64,000 bases of DNA, taken from the NCBI RefSeq assembly GCF_000716445.1, contig NZ_JNWK01000006.1:62001-126000 (forward strand). Reading direction: 5' to 3'. The notes under the pieces are model-generated. The model saw only the letters and a list, made by a program, of their open reading frames with translations, searched no databases and was not told the origin of the DNA. The translations under genes and the position numbers were made by a program. Each line of letters opens with the position of its first letter. Position 1 is the stretch's first letter. Below are positions 1 through 8,379 of this stretch, in pieces. Source of the stretch: Streptomyces wedmorensis. Its GTDB lineage: Bacteria > Actinomycetota > Actinomycetes > Streptomycetales > Streptomycetaceae.

Positions 1-102
1 TCTCGGATTCGGGTGGAACGAACTGCGCCCCGGGGCGCCTGGAAGGGGCCTCGGGGCGCAGCTCAAAGCATCTGCTTCAGGTACTTCGGGTACTTCGGTG
101 AA

Positions 103-411
103 TTACTTCTCGACGATCGCGAGCACGTCGCGAGCCGAGAGGACGAGGTACTCCTCGCCGTTGTACTTCACCTCGGTGCCGCCGTACTTGCTGTACAGCA
201 CGATGTCGCCGGTCTTGACGTCGAGCGGCAGACGCTCGCCGTTCTCGAAGCGGCCCGGGCCCACGGCCAGGACGACGCCCTCCTGGGGCTTCTCCTTGGC
301 GGTGTCCGGAATGACCAGGCCAGAGGCGGTGGTCTGCTCGGCGTCGAGCGGCTGGACCACAATGCGGTCCTCGAGCGGCTTGATGGCAACCTTGGAGCTG
401 GTGGTCGTCAC
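103..411 (-). CDS. groES: Co-chaperonin GroES (Hsp10)
   Basis: GroES forms the heptameric lid of the GroEL folding chamber in the cytoplasm. The 102-residue product has the family's normal length and its typical start ([10 protein letters not shown]) and mobile-loop region (around residues 20-35, [10 protein letters not shown]). It begins with GTG at 411, preceded by a clear GGGAGG ribosome site. Two CIRCE operators lie 100-175 bases upstream, so HrcA-dependent heat-shock control is expected. In Streptomyces a groEL gene normally follows; that position is beyond the left edge, so the partner cannot be seen. Confidence 0.97.
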   Translation of the reverse strand: MTTTSSKVAIKPLEDRIVVQPLDAEQTTASGLVIPDTAKEKPQEGVVLAVGPGRFENGERLPLDVKTGDIVLYSKYGGTEVKYNGEEYLVLSARDVLAIVEK

Positions 412-510
412 GATCCGACCTCCCCCTTCGGAGATCTCACGGGGTTAACTGTCTGAGGTGGCGACCAGGTGGATCCGTCGTCGCGGGTGCCGGACCTGCC
501 CGTCGCTGTG

Positions 511-537
511 TTGGCACTCTCCAGTGGGGAGTGCCAG
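511..537 (-). promoter_or_regulatory. CIRCE operator 1 upstream of groES
   Basis: TTGGCACTC, nine bases, GAGTGCCAG: an inverted repeat close to the CIRCE consensus TTAGCACTC-N9-GAGTGCTAA bound by the heat-shock repressor HrcA. It lies 100 bases upstream of the groES GTG. Confidence 0.92.
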
Positions 538-557
538 AGCCGAGACTATGACCGCGA

Positions 558-584
558 TTAGCACTCGGTCAAGCGGAGTGCCAA
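558..584 (-). promoter_or_regulatory. CIRCE operator 2 upstream of groES
   Basis: TTAGCACTC, nine bases, GAGTGCCAA. The left arm is the exact consensus and the right arm differs at one base. It is the second of two HrcA sites in front of groES. It coincides with the last codons and stop of the small lipoprotein gene upstream, so operator and coding sequence share the same bases. Confidence 0.92.
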
Positions 585-896
585 TTCATCGCTCCGTGGC
601 GTGACGGGACGGGGCTCGGCCGGGGCCTCCCGCCGCTTCCGGCAGCCCTTCGCGTCCACCGCGTCCACCGCCTCTCCCACCTGCCGGACCTGCCGGACCT
701 GCCGGACCTGCCGGACCTGCCGGACCTCCCCGGCCTCCCGGGCCTCCCGGGCCGGGGAAGGCCGGGGGCTCACCCGTTCCGCCGCCTTGCGGCCCAGCCG
801 TTCGATCGGGTCGACGGAGGAGGCGCAGGCGGGGAGGGCGAGGAGCGCGCCGGTCACGGCGAGTGTGGCGACCAGGCGCCGGGCCGGCGTTCTCAC
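558..896 (-). CDS. Small putative lipoprotein with VRQ tandem repeats
   Basis: A 112-residue product of unknown function. It starts with GTG at 896, overlapping the stop of the deacetylase gene upstream by four bases (GTGTGA), which suggests translational coupling. The N-terminus (VRTPARRLVA...LLALPAC) is a lipoprotein signal with lipobox LPAC around residue 25, so the mature protein should be membrane-anchored outside the cell. The C-terminal half contains five VRQ units encoded by a perfect 9-base tandem repeat, followed by a low-complexity tail. The final codons and TAA fall inside the second CIRCE element. No domain recognised. The signal peptide and coupling favour a real gene, but the tail could be drifting sequence. 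Confidence 0.62.
   Translation of the reverse strand: MRTPARRLVATLAVTGALLALPACASSVDPIERLGRKAAERVSPRPSPAREAREAGEVRQVRQVRQVRQVRQVGEAVDAVDAKGCRKRREAPAEPRPVTPRSDELALRLTEC
681..725. repeat. Five copies of a 9-base tandem repeat
   Basis: The unit CTGCCGGAC is repeated five times without mismatch. It encodes the VRQ repeats of the small lipoprotein on the minus strand and should be prone to length change by slippage in whole codon triplets. A shorter GCGTCCACC doublet lies just before it. Confidence 0.9.
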
Positions 897-1813
897 ACGT
901 AGTCCTCGAGCTTCGCGACGGCGTACCCCTTGGAGGTGATCACGTTCATCACCCGACGGATCATGTCCGGCATCGTGCCCTTCCAGTCCTCCTTGCCCCG
1001 GAAATGCGTGAGCACGATGTCGCCGGGGTGGAGGTCCCGGTCCCACTCGCGCCACTCCATGTGGTCGGGGAAGGCCTCGGAGGCCCACAGCGGGACCGCC
1101 TTGACGCCGCAGGACTTGGCGGCGCGCAGGGTGTCCTCGTTGTAGTTGCCGTACGGCGGGCGGAAGAGCGGGGGCCGCTTGCCGAAGCGCTTCTCGATGA
1201 CGTCCTGCATCCCGCAGATCTCGCGCTTCTGCTGCTCGTACGAGAGTCCCGGCAGGTAGCGGTGGTTGAGGGTGTGGTTGTGCAGGGACACCCCGGACTT
1301 CTGCGACTTCTGCATCCTGGCGAAGTAGCCGTAGTCGTCCTTGACGACGTAGTCGCTGAGGAAGGCGCTGTAGGGGATGCGGAGCTCGTTCATCATCCGC
1401 AGCAGGTCGGGGTCCTTCTCGGCGCCGTCGTCGATGGTGAGGAAGACGATCTTCTGCTTGGTCGGCACGGTGGTGAAGACGGGCGGGAGGCCCTTGCCGT
1501 GGGTCTCGAAGCCCTTGCGGGTGGTGATCTTCGGCTTGACGGCGGGCGGGGCGGGCGCTTCGAGCGGCGGGCGGGCGAGACCCCACTTCCTGGCGGCGAG
1601 CACGCGGGCGGCGCGCTCCTTGCGGACCCGGTCGAGGTAGGCGTTGAGCGCGCCGGAGGCTCCCTGGTCCTGGGCCTGCCGGCCGGCGGCGGGGGCCGGC
1701 GCTCCGCCGTCCGGCCCGGCGGCGCCGGAGCAGGCCGTGGCGGTGGAGGCGAGGGCGGCGGCGAGGAGGGCGGCCCCGAGGGTCCGACGGGAGGGGGGCG
1801 CGCCGATCACCAT
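893..1813 (-). CDS. Secreted polysaccharide deacetylase (NodB family)
   Basis: A 306-residue metal-dependent deacetylase expected to remove acetyl groups from an extracellular or cell-wall sugar polymer. The N-terminal signal (residues 1-30, ending ATAC) marks export, possibly as a lipoprotein, though the lipobox is weak. The NodB core shows motif 1 TIDDGAEKDP, motif 2 HNHTLNH (zinc histidines) and motif 3 RPPYGNYNEDT; the usual Phe of TFDDG is Ile here. I place the start at ATG 1813, preceded by AAGGA; longer forms would put residues before the signal. The downstream small lipoprotein gene overlaps its stop. A close paralogue lies at 5557-6429. Confidence 0.88.
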   Translation of the reverse strand: MVIGAPPSRRTLGAALLAAALASTATACSGAAGPDGGAPAPAAGRQAQDQGASGALNAYLDRVRKERAARVLAARKWGLARPPLEAPAPPAVKPKITTRKGFETHGKGLPPVFTTVPTKQKIVFLTIDDGAEKDPDLLRMMNELRIPYSAFLSDYVVKDDYGYFARMQKSQKSGVSLHNHTLNHRYLPGLSYEQQKREICGMQDVIEKRFGKRPPLFRPPYGNYNEDTLRAAKSCGVKAVPLWASEAFPDHMEWREWDRDLHPGDIVLTHFRGKEDWKGTMPDMIRRVMNVITSKGYAVAKLEDYV

Positions 1814-1943
1814 AAATTCTTCCTTTTGTCGTACGAGCTGCATGGCGCCGCATCCTGTCAGCGCGGAAGCACCATTCAGGTCCGCGACACCGCCGCACCG
1901 CCCCACCGTCCCCCGGCCGGCCCACAGCGGCGCAGGGCCCACA

Positions 1944-3134
1944 ATGGGACGGGTGACCGACCTCGCCTCCTTCACCCCCCTCCTCGGCCCCGAGGGGCAG
2001 ACCCTCCTCACCGCCCTGCGCGACTACGACCCCGCCCGGGAGCTGGCGGTCGCCTCCCGGCTGCGCCGCGACCACCCGGCCGAGCTCGTCACCGCCGCCC
2101 TCGGCCAGGCCCGGCTGCGGCAGCGGGCGGTGGCGAAGTTCGGCGCCGAGGACGCGTACCGCATGTACTTCACGCCCAACGGCGTCGAGCAGTCGACCCG
2201 CGCCTCGGTCGGCGCCTACCGGGCCGGCCGCATGAAGGCGCTCGGCGTCGGCAGCGTCGCCGACCTCTGCTCCGGCATCGGCGGCGACGCCATCGCCCTG
2301 GCCCGCGCCGGGATCTCCGTCCTCGCCGTCGACCGCGACCCGCTGACCGCCGAGGTGGCCCGCGCCAACGCCGCGGCGCTCGGCCTCGCGGACCTGATCG
2401 AGGTCCGCTGCGCCGACGTGACCGAGATCGACACCAGCCCCTACGACGCGGTCTTCGTCGACCCGGCGCGGCGCGGCGGCCGGGGCAGGATCTTCGACCC
2501 GGAGGCGTACTCCCCGCCGCTGTCCTGGGCCGTCGAGGCGGCCCGCAAGGCCCCGCGCGCCGCCCTGAAGGTCGCGCCGGGCATCCCTCACGAGGCCGTC
2601 CCCGAGGACGCCGAGGCCGAGTGGATCTCGGACGGCGGGGACGTGAAGGAGGCCGTGCTCTGGTTCGGCACGGAGCCGGGCGCCCGCCGCGCCACCCTGC
2701 TGCCCTCCGGCGCCGGGCTCACCGGCCGTGGCCTGCCCGACCCGGCGGTCCGGCCGGTCGGCCGCTACCTGTACGAGCCGGACGGCGCCGTCATCCGCGC
2801 ACACCTCGTCGCCGAGGTCGCCGAGGAGCTGGACGGCGGCCTGATCGACGAGACGATCGCGTACGTCACGGCGGACGCGCTCACCCCCACCCCGTACGCC
2901 GCCGCCTACGAGATCACCGACGAACTCCCCTTCAACCTGAAGAAGCTGAAGGCCCTGTTGCGGGAGCGCGAGGTCGGCACCCTGACCGTGAAGAAGCGCG
3001 GCTCGGCGGTCGAACCCGAGGAGATCCGGCGCAAGGTGAAGCCGAAGGGCCCCAACTCCGCGACGGTGCTGCTCACTCGGGTCGCGGGAGCCCCGACGAT
3101 GCTGATCGGCCGGCCGGCCGGCGGGGGCCGGTGA
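1944..3134 (+). CDS. Class I SAM-dependent methyltransferase with THUMP-like domain
   Basis: A 396-residue cytoplasmic protein. The SAM-binding loop reads DLCSGIGGDAIALA, followed by the acidic strand end AVDRD, and a VDPARR motif lies where the catalytic loop is expected. The C-terminal 70 residues (from about PFNLKKLKALL) resemble the THUMP-like RNA-binding extension found in this actinobacterial family, so an RNA substrate is likely but not shown. The start is ATG 1944; GTG 1953 is the alternative. It is divergent from the deacetylase gene, and its 3' end overlaps the convergent membrane-protein gene by 62 bases. Confidence 0.82.
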   Translation: MGRVTDLASFTPLLGPEGQTLLTALRDYDPARELAVASRLRRDHPAELVTAALGQARLRQRAVAKFGAEDAYRMYFTPNGVEQSTRASVGAYRAGRMKALGVGSVADLCSGIGGDAIALARAGISVLAVDRDPLTAEVARANAAALGLADLIEVRCADVTEIDTSPYDAVFVDPARRGGRGRIFDPEAYSPPLSWAVEAARKAPRAALKVAPGIPHEAVPEDAEAEWISDGGDVKEAVLWFGTEPGARRATLLPSGAGLTGRGLPDPAVRPVGRYLYEPDGAVIRAHLVAEVAEELDGGLIDETIAYVTADALTPTPYAAAYEITDELPFNLKKLKALLREREVGTLTVKKRGSAVEPEEIRRKVKPKGPNSATVLLTRVAGAPTMLIGRPAGGGR

Positions 3135-3741
3135 GCCGCACCGCGAAGCGGTAGTGGCCGACGGCCTTCGTCAGGCCGGTGAGTCCGTTGACCCAGAGGA
3201 TCAGGGCGGCGCCCATGCCGTAGGCGACCAGGCCGTAGCCGCCGTCCTCCCACCGGGTGCCCGCCGGCACGGCGAAGCCCAGCCAGAGGCCGACGCCGCA
3301 CATCGCGAAGGACAGCAGCAGCCAGCAGGCGCTCAGGGCGGGAGCGCGCAGCCGAGCGTCCGTCGGGCCGTGCCGGTCGAGGGCCGCCCACTGGGTGAGC
3401 CGCTCCCGGACGGTCCGGTCGTGCCGCGCCGCGCGGACGGTCAGCCACACCGCCGGCACGAGGACGCCGATCCCCAGGATCGCCACGAAGACCCCCGTCG
3501 CCACCGTGAGCGGATCGGGCGCCGGCCCGCCGATCGAGGTCAGCAGCACCCCGACCAGCCCCCAGCCCAGTTCGAGCAGCGCGAACCACACCAGGAACAT
3601 CACCAGCCGCCCCGGGCCGAGCAGCCGCCGCCCCAACACGTCCAGTGCCAGGGCCCGGTCGGCGATCCGCGCCTCCCGGTCGGGCCAGCTCCGGAGCTCG
3701 GCGGGCGGGGGCGGCGGAGGCAGTGGAGTACGCGGGGACAT
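3073..3741 (-). CDS. Integral membrane protein of unknown function
   Basis: A 222-residue protein with a proline-rich start (residues 6-13) and about four hydrophobic segments: one beginning LVMFLVWFALLELGW, one at TVATGVFVAILGIGVLVPAVW, one at LSACWLLLSFAMCGVGLWLG and one at GLVAYGMGAALILWV. No enzymatic motif is visible. It starts ten bases after the stop of the ECF42 sigma gene on the same strand, so it is probably co-transcribed with it. The start is ATG 3741; a longer form would add 23 low-complexity residues. Confidence 0.75.
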   Translation of the reverse strand: MSPRTPLPPPPPPAELRSWPDREARIADRALALDVLGRRLLGPGRLVMFLVWFALLELGWGLVGVLLTSIGGPAPDPLTVATGVFVAILGIGVLVPAVWLTVRAARHDRTVRERLTQWAALDRHGPTDARLRAPALSACWLLLSFAMCGVGLWLGFAVPAGTRWEDGGYGLVAYGMGAALILWVNGLTGLTKAVGHYRFAVRLTGPRRPAGRSASSGLPRPE

Positions 3742-3751
3742 GCCCTGCACC

Positions 3752-5068
3752 CTAAGCGTCGCCCCCGAGCGCCCGCGCGGGACCTCCCTCCCCGGCCTCC
3801 CCCGGCGCACCGTCCCGAGCCGGCTCCCCCGCCTCCCCCAACTCCCTTCCCCGCTCCCTCAGCAAGGCCCGCTCGCTCTCGTTCCGCGTCAGTTCGGCCG
3901 CCCGCTCGAACTCCGCGCGCGCCTCTTCCGTACGTCCGAGGCGGGCCAGCAGGTCGCCCCGGACGCTCGGGAGCAAGTGGTAGCGCGCCAAGGCCGGTTC
4001 GGCGGCGAGCGCGTCGACGAGGGCGAGTGCGGCGGCGGGGCCCTCGGTCATCGACACGGCGACGGCGCGGTTCAGTTCGACGACCGGGGAGGGCGCGAGG
4101 GCGCCGAGCCGGCCGTACAGCGCGGCGATCGTCGCCCAGTCCGTCTCCTCGTACGAGGCCGCCCGCGCGTGGCAGGCGGCGATCGCGGCCTGGAGGGCGT
4201 ACGGCCCGTAGGAACGTCCGTCCCCGGCCCGCTCCAGGGCGGCGAAGCCACGCCGGATGAGGAGCCGGTCCCAGCGCCGCCGGTTCTGCTGGGCGAGGAG
4301 GACCGGCCGCCCGTCGGGCCCGGTGCGGGCCGCCGTGCGGGACGCCTGGAGTTCGAGGAGCGCGACGAGGCCCTGTGCCTCGCCCTCCGCCGGCACGAGG
4401 GCGGCGAGCACCCGGGCGAGCCGCAGCGCGTCCTCGCACAGGCCGGGCCGCAGCAGGTCGTCGCCCGCGGTCGCCGCGTACCCCTCGTTGAAGATCAGGT
4501 AGACGACCTCCAGGACGGAGCCGAGCCGGGCCGCCCGGCCCTCCCCGTACGGCACCTCGAACTCCACGCCCGCCTTCGCGAGGGTCCGTTTGGCGCGCGT
4601 GACGCGGGCCGCGACGGTCGCCTCCGGCACGAGGAAGGCGCGGGCGATCTCGTCCGTGCGGAGCCCGCCGACGAGCCGCAGCGTCAGCGCGGCCCGCGCC
4701 GCGGCGGAGAGCACGGGGTGGCAGGTGGTGAAGATCAGCCTCAGCACGTCGTCGTCGATGTCGTCGGGGCCCGAGGGCTCCGGGTCGTACGACTCCTCGG
4801 AGAGTGTCCTGCCCACCTCCGCGAGCTTCCTGGCGTACGTCTCGCGCCGCCGCACGAGGTCGACGGCGCGGTGCTTGGCGGTGGCCGTGAGCCAGGCGCC
4901 CGGCCGTTCCGGGACGCCTGACCGCGGCCACTGCTCAAGGGCGGAGACGAGCGCGTCCTGGGCGATCTCCTCGGCGATCCCGACGTCGCGGACGATCCGC
5001 GCCACCGTCGCGATGATCCGCGCGGACTCCATCCGGAAGACCGTCTCCAGCGTGCTCTGCACCGTCAC
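3752..5068 (-). CDS. ECF42-type RNA polymerase sigma factor with C-terminal TPR-like domain
   Basis: A 438-residue sigma factor, about twice the length of a normal ECF sigma. Region 2 covers residues 15-75 (DVGIAEEIAQDALVSALEQW, then TATAKHRAVDLVRRR) and region 4 about residues 115-165 (LRTDEIARAFLVPEATVAARV). The remaining half is the helical repeat extension typical of ECF42, with the motif YLIFNEGYAAT at its start. ECF42 factors have no anti-sigma factor and pair with DGPF proteins; exactly such a gene lies 25 bases upstream. The start is GTG 5068. An ECF42-like promoter precedes the pair, so autoregulation is likely. A second such module is at 44011-45611. Confidence 0.92.
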   Translation of the reverse strand: MTVQSTLETVFRMESARIIATVARIVRDVGIAEEIAQDALVSALEQWPRSGVPERPGAWLTATAKHRAVDLVRRRETYARKLAEVGRTLSEESYDPEPSGPDDIDDDVLRLIFTTCHPVLSAAARAALTLRLVGGLRTDEIARAFLVPEATVAARVTRAKRTLAKAGVEFEVPYGEGRAARLGSVLEVVYLIFNEGYAATAGDDLLRPGLCEDALRLARVLAALVPAEGEAQGLVALLELQASRTAARTGPDGRPVLLAQQNRRRWDRLLIRRGFAALERAGDGRSYGPYALQAAIAACHARAASYEETDWATIAALYGRLGALAPSPVVELNRAVAVSMTEGPAAALALVDALAAEPALARYHLLPSVRGDLLARLGRTEEARAEFERAAELTRNESERALLRERGRELGEAGEPARDGAPGEAGEGGPARALGGDA

Positions 5069-5093
5069 GGCTCACATGACAGCACACGGGCGG

Positions 5094-5459
5094 TCAGCCT
5101 CCCGGCATCTCCTCGACCTCGCGGACCTCCAGGCCGACCTTCCAGTGCGGCGGGTGGACGGCCAGGAACCGCTTCCCCCACTCGACGGCCTCGGCCATGT
5201 CCTTGCACTGGAGCATCGCGTAGCCGCCGACGACCTCCTTGGTCTCGGTGAACGGCCCGTCGGTGTACGACAGGCTGCCGTCCGACCAGGTGATCCGGGT
5301 GGCCTCGGCGGTCGGCTTGAGCCCCGCCGTGTCCAGCATGGCGCCGGCCTTGGTGATCTCCTCGAACAGCGCGCCCATCCGCTCCTCGAAGCCGGGGTCG
5401 GCGCTCTCCATGTCGATGGTGTTCTCCTCGATGCGGACGAGGGACAGGAAGCGGGGCAT
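5094..5459 (-). CDS. DGPF/YCII-family protein, ECF42 partner
   Basis: A 121-residue dimeric ferredoxin-like fold protein with the hallmark motif TDGPFTETKE near residue 65, which names the DGPF group. The biochemical role of these proteins is not established; they are the typical co-regulated partner and target of ECF42 sigma factors. The start is ATG 5459 with GAGGAG eight bases before it. It is the first gene of the unit DGPF - sigma - membrane protein. Confidence 0.9.
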   Translation of the reverse strand: MPRFLSLVRIEENTIDMESADPGFEERMGALFEEITKAGAMLDTAGLKPTAEATRITWSDGSLSYTDGPFTETKEVVGGYAMLQCKDMAEAVEWGKRFLAVHPPHWKVGLEVREVEEMPGG

Positions 5460-5512
5460 GACGACTCCTCGGTGGTGCTTTGGCGGGGCCGTTCCCCGCC
5501 TTCCACACATAC

Positions 5513-5539
5513 GTCGAACGGGCCGGGCCCGTATCGACA
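5513..5539 (-). promoter_or_regulatory. ECF42-type promoter of the first DGPF/sigma operon
   Basis: On the minus strand TGTCGA (-35, 5539-5534) is followed after exactly 17 bases by CGAC (-10, 5516-5513), about 50 bases upstream of the DGPF start. TGTCGA with a CGA/TC -10 is the reported ECF42 motif in Streptomyces. The second DGPF operon carries the same two boxes with the same spacing. Confidence 0.75.
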
Positions 5540-5556
5540 CCGCGCCGGGAGGAATC

Positions 5557-6429
5557 TCAGACGTAGTCCTCCAGGCGGGCCACGGTGAAGCCCTGCTCCT
5601 GGATGCGGCGGAGCATGGTGGCCGTCATCTCGGTCATGGTGCGGCCCTTGAGCTCGGACGGGCCGCGGAAGTGGGCGAGGATGATGTCGCCGGGGTGGAG
5701 CTTCCGGTCGCCGCGCTGGTACCGCATGTTCTGGATCTGCATGGACTCGCGCCACAGGACGATCGCGTCGATGCCGCACTGCCCTGCCGCCGCGCGGGTG
5801 GCCTCGTTCCAGTTGCCGTAGGGCGGGCGGAGGAGGCGGGGGGTGGTGCCGTACCGCCGCGCGAGCTTCTCCTGCTGGCCGCAGATCTCCCGGCGCTGGG
5901 CCTCCTGCGGGAGGGTGCGCAGGTCGGGGTGGGTGAGCGTGTGGTTGGCGACGCCGTGGCCCTGGGCGGCGAGCGCGGCGAAGTACCCGTAGTCGGCGCG
6001 GATGACGGAGTCGGTCAGGAACATCGTGAAGGGCACCTTGAGCTCGTCCATCATCGTGACGAACCGGGGGTCCTTCTCGGCACCGTCGTCGAACGTGAGG
6101 AACACGATCTTCTCGGTGGTCGGGATCTCGCTGATGACGGGGACCGGCTCGCCCGGCCGCCGGACGACCGGCTTGACCGCGGGCGGCGCGGGCGGCGCCG
6201 GGAAGGGCTTCAGCCCCCACTTCCGGTACGCGGCGGCCACGCCGCCCCCGGGCGCGGCCGGCGACCCGGGGGCCGGGTCCCCGGCGGTGGGCGTGGTCGC
6301 CGGTGCGGTCGTCGCGGGTCGGGGCGGCCGCTCCGGCGCGGGGGCGGTGGCGGGGTCCTCCGCCGCGCAGCCGGTCACCAGGAGGGCGACGGCGGTCAGG
6401 GCGGCCCACAGCGCGATCGTCTTCTTCAC
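5557..6429 (-). CDS. Polysaccharide deacetylase lipoprotein (NodB family)
   Basis: A 290-residue extracytoplasmic deacetylase. The signal sequence ends in a strong lipobox (LLVTGC, Cys 21), followed by a Pro/Ala linker of about 50 residues that should hold the domain away from the membrane. NodB motifs are intact: TFDDGAEKDP, NHTLTH and RPPYGNWNEAT, with a C-terminal HPGDIILAHF. It starts at GTG 6429. It is a paralogue of the protein at 893-1813, sharing the KIVFLT-DDGAEKDP core and the LEDYV C-terminus, but better conserved at motif 1. Confidence 0.9.
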   Translation of the reverse strand: MKKTIALWAALTAVALLVTGCAAEDPATAPAPERPPRPATTAPATTPTAGDPAPGSPAAPGGGVAAAYRKWGLKPFPAPPAPPAVKPVVRRPGEPVPVISEIPTTEKIVFLTFDDGAEKDPRFVTMMDELKVPFTMFLTDSVIRADYGYFAALAAQGHGVANHTLTHPDLRTLPQEAQRREICGQQEKLARRYGTTPRLLRPPYGNWNEATRAAAGQCGIDAIVLWRESMQIQNMRYQRGDRKLHPGDIILAHFRGPSELKGRTMTEMTATMLRRIQEQGFTVARLEDYV

Positions 6430-6486
6430 GCGGTGTGGGATGCCCCGAACGATCGAAAGGTTGCTCTGCTTTCGCTCGCGTGTCGC

Positions 6487-6741
6487 CTATTCGATCGATT
6501 CGAAGCGCCAGCGGTGGACCGGACGGGTGATCAGCTCGGCCTCCGGTTCGGGCAGCTCGGGCAGCTCGGCGTCGAAGGTGTCCGCCTCCCACCAGGTGAG
6601 GACGAGGACCCGGTCCTGGGGAGCGCGGAAGATCTCCCTGCGGACCGGTTCGCGGGCGAGGACCTGGGCGCGCGCCCACTCCAGGAGCTCGGCGCCCCGG
6701 TCCCGGGCGGCCCGCGCCTCCCACATGAGGGTGAGCCTCAC
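6487..6741 (-). CDS. Small conserved-type hypothetical protein
   Basis: An 84-residue protein of unknown function, rich in Glu, Arg and Trp, without signal or membrane segment. The start is GTG 6741, which overlaps the TGA of tsaD by four bases (GTGA), so it is translationally coupled to tsaD and is the last gene of the tsaB-rimI-tsaD unit. Reading from further upstream would give only low-complexity arginine-rich sequence. Confidence 0.65.
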   Translation of the reverse strand: MRLTLMWEARAARDRGAELLEWARAQVLAREPVRREIFRAPQDRVLVLTWWEADTFDAELPELPEPEAELITRPVHRWRFESIE

Positions 6742-7853
6742 GAGTACAGGTTCTCCTTGCTGACCTCGTGGACGTGGTCGTGCCCGTGGTCGTGCCCGTG
6801 CCCGTGGGCCCCGGGCACGTGCGGGTCGGTCACCGGCAGGGACGAGTCCGCCGACAGCTCCAGGTCGGAGGCCGGCCGGTTGCGGGCGACCATCTCGGAG
6901 CCGAGGGCGGCGACCATCGCGCCGTTGTCGGTGCACAGGCCTGGCCGGGGCACCCGCAGCCGGATGCCGGCGCGCTCGCAGCGTTCCTGGGCGAGGGCCC
7001 GCAGCCGCGAGTTGGCGGCGACGCCGCCGCCGATCATCAGGTGGTCGACGCCCTCGTCCTTGCAGGCCCGGACGGCCTTGCGGGTGAGGACGTCCACGAC
7101 CGCCTCCTGGAAGGACGCGGCCACGTCCCGTACGGGCACGTCCTCGCCGGCCGCCCGCTTCGCCTCGATCCAGCGGGCCACCGCGGTCTTGAGGCCGGAG
7201 AAGGAGAAGTCGTACGCCGGGTCCCGGGAGCCGCTCAGACCGCGCGGGAACGCGATGGCGGCCGGGTCGCCCTCCTTGGCGAGCCGGTCGATGACCGGTC
7301 CGCCGGGGAAGCCGAGGTCGAGGACGCGGGCGATCTTGTCGAAGGCCTCGCCGGCCGCGTCGTCGATGGTGGCGCCCATCGGACGCACGTCGGAGGTGAT
7401 GTCCGCGGAGAGCAGCAGCGAGGAGTGGCCGCCGGAGACGAGCAGCGCCATCGTCGGCTCGGGCAGCTTGCCGTGCTCCAGCTGGTCGACGCAGATGTGC
7501 GAGGCGAGGTGGTTGACGCCGTAGAGCGGCTTGCCGAGGGCGTACGCGTACGCCTTGGCCGCCGAGACGCCGACGAGCAGCGCGCCCGCGAGGCCGGGTC
7601 CCGCGGTGACGGCGATGCCGTCGAGGTCCTTCGCGGAGATCCCGGCGGTCTTCAGGGCGCGCTCGATCGTCGGGACCATCGCCTCCAGGTGGGCGCGGGA
7701 GGCGATCTCGGGCACGACGCCGCCGAAGCGGGCGTGGGTGTCGACGCTGGAGGCGATGGCGTCCGCGAGGAGGGTGGTGCCGTGCACGATGCCGACGCCG
7801 GTCTCGTCGCAGGAGGTCTCGATGCCGAGTACGAGCGGTTCGTCAGCAGCCAT
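6738..7853 (-). CDS. tsaD: tRNA N6-threonylcarbamoyladenosine transferase subunit TsaD
   Basis: Catalytic subunit that moves threonylcarbamoyl from its AMP conjugate to A37 of ANN-decoding tRNAs, acting with TsaB and TsaE. The 371-residue protein has the ASKHA fold, the iron-binding NHLASH motif (His 115 and 119), the IETSCDETG start and [10 protein letters not shown] near residue 280. An unusual C-terminal extension contains a histidine-rich run ([12 protein letters not shown]) of possible metal-binding character. ATG 7853. rimI ends 43 bases upstream, and the small downstream gene overlaps its stop. Confidence 0.96.
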   Translation of the reverse strand: MAADEPLVLGIETSCDETGVGIVHGTTLLADAIASSVDTHARFGGVVPEIASRAHLEAMVPTIERALKTAGISAKDLDGIAVTAGPGLAGALLVGVSAAKAYAYALGKPLYGVNHLASHICVDQLEHGKLPEPTMALLVSGGHSSLLLSADITSDVRPMGATIDDAAGEAFDKIARVLDLGFPGGPVIDRLAKEGDPAAIAFPRGLSGSRDPAYDFSFSGLKTAVARWIEAKRAAGEDVPVRDVAASFQEAVVDVLTRKAVRACKDEGVDHLMIGGGVAANSRLRALAQERCERAGIRLRVPRPGLCTDNGAMVAALGSEMVARNRPASDLELSADSSLPVTDPHVPGAHGHGHDHGHDHVHEVSKENLYS

Positions 7854-7896
7854 CAGTCATTCCTGCCGTGGGTCGGTGCGTGGGTCGGTACGGACA

Positions 7897-8379
7897 TCAG
7901 ATCTCGGTCTCTGTTCCTTGGACGGTCAGTCGCATCACGAGCGCGTCCACGTTCCCGGGCTGGTAGTAGCCGCGCCGGAAGCCGATGGGTTCGAAGCCGA
8001 AGCGCTCGTAGAGCTTCTGCGCCCGGGTGTTGTCCACGCGCACTTCGAGGAGGACCTCGTCGCACTCGAAGGCGGTGGCGTGGTGGAGCAGGTCGGTGAG
8101 GAGGCGGGCGCCGAGTCCGGTGCCCCACTGGTCGCGGGCGGCGGCGATCGTCTGCACGTCGCCGAGGCCGCCGGCCGCGGCGAGGCCCGCGTATCCGACG
8201 ATCCGGCCCGCCGCGTCCTCGGCGACGATGTAGTGCCGGGTGGCGCCGGGCCCGCGGGCGTGCGCGAGCTCGGACCAGAACATCCCCTCCGACCAGGCGT
8301 CCTCGGGGAACAGCTCCGCTTCCAGCGCGAGCACGGGCGCGATGTCCCACCAGCGCATCTCACGCAGCACGGCGGTCAC
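7897..8379 (-). CDS. rimI: Ribosomal-protein-alanine N-acetyltransferase RimI (GNAT)
   Basis: A GNAT acetyltransferase of 160 residues that in the known family acetylates the N-terminal alanine of S18, with wider N-terminal activity reported for some members. Visible features are LREMRWWDIAPVLALE at the start, the acetyl-CoA loop region (RDQWGTGLGARLL) and the C-terminal YERFGFEPIGFRRGYY. I chose GTG 8379 because it overlaps the tsaB stop as GTGA; ATG 8358 would remove seven residues. It sits between tsaB and tsaD, an arrangement common in actinobacteria. Confidence 0.92.
   Translation of the reverse strand: MTAVLREMRWWDIAPVLALEAELFPEDAWSEGMFWSELAHARGPGATRHYIVAEDAAGRIVGYAGLAAAGGLGDVQTIAAARDQWGTGLGARLLTDLLHHATAFECDEVLLEVRVDNTRAQKLYERFGFEPIGFRRGYYQPGNVDALVMRLTVQGTETEI

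Noticed and set aside
863..3154. A 763-codon open frame on the plus strand across the deacetylase and methyltransferase genes
   Set aside because: It runs antisense to one gene and out of frame with another; its composition (Gly/Arg/Pro runs) is that of a high-GC shadow, and no domain is seen.
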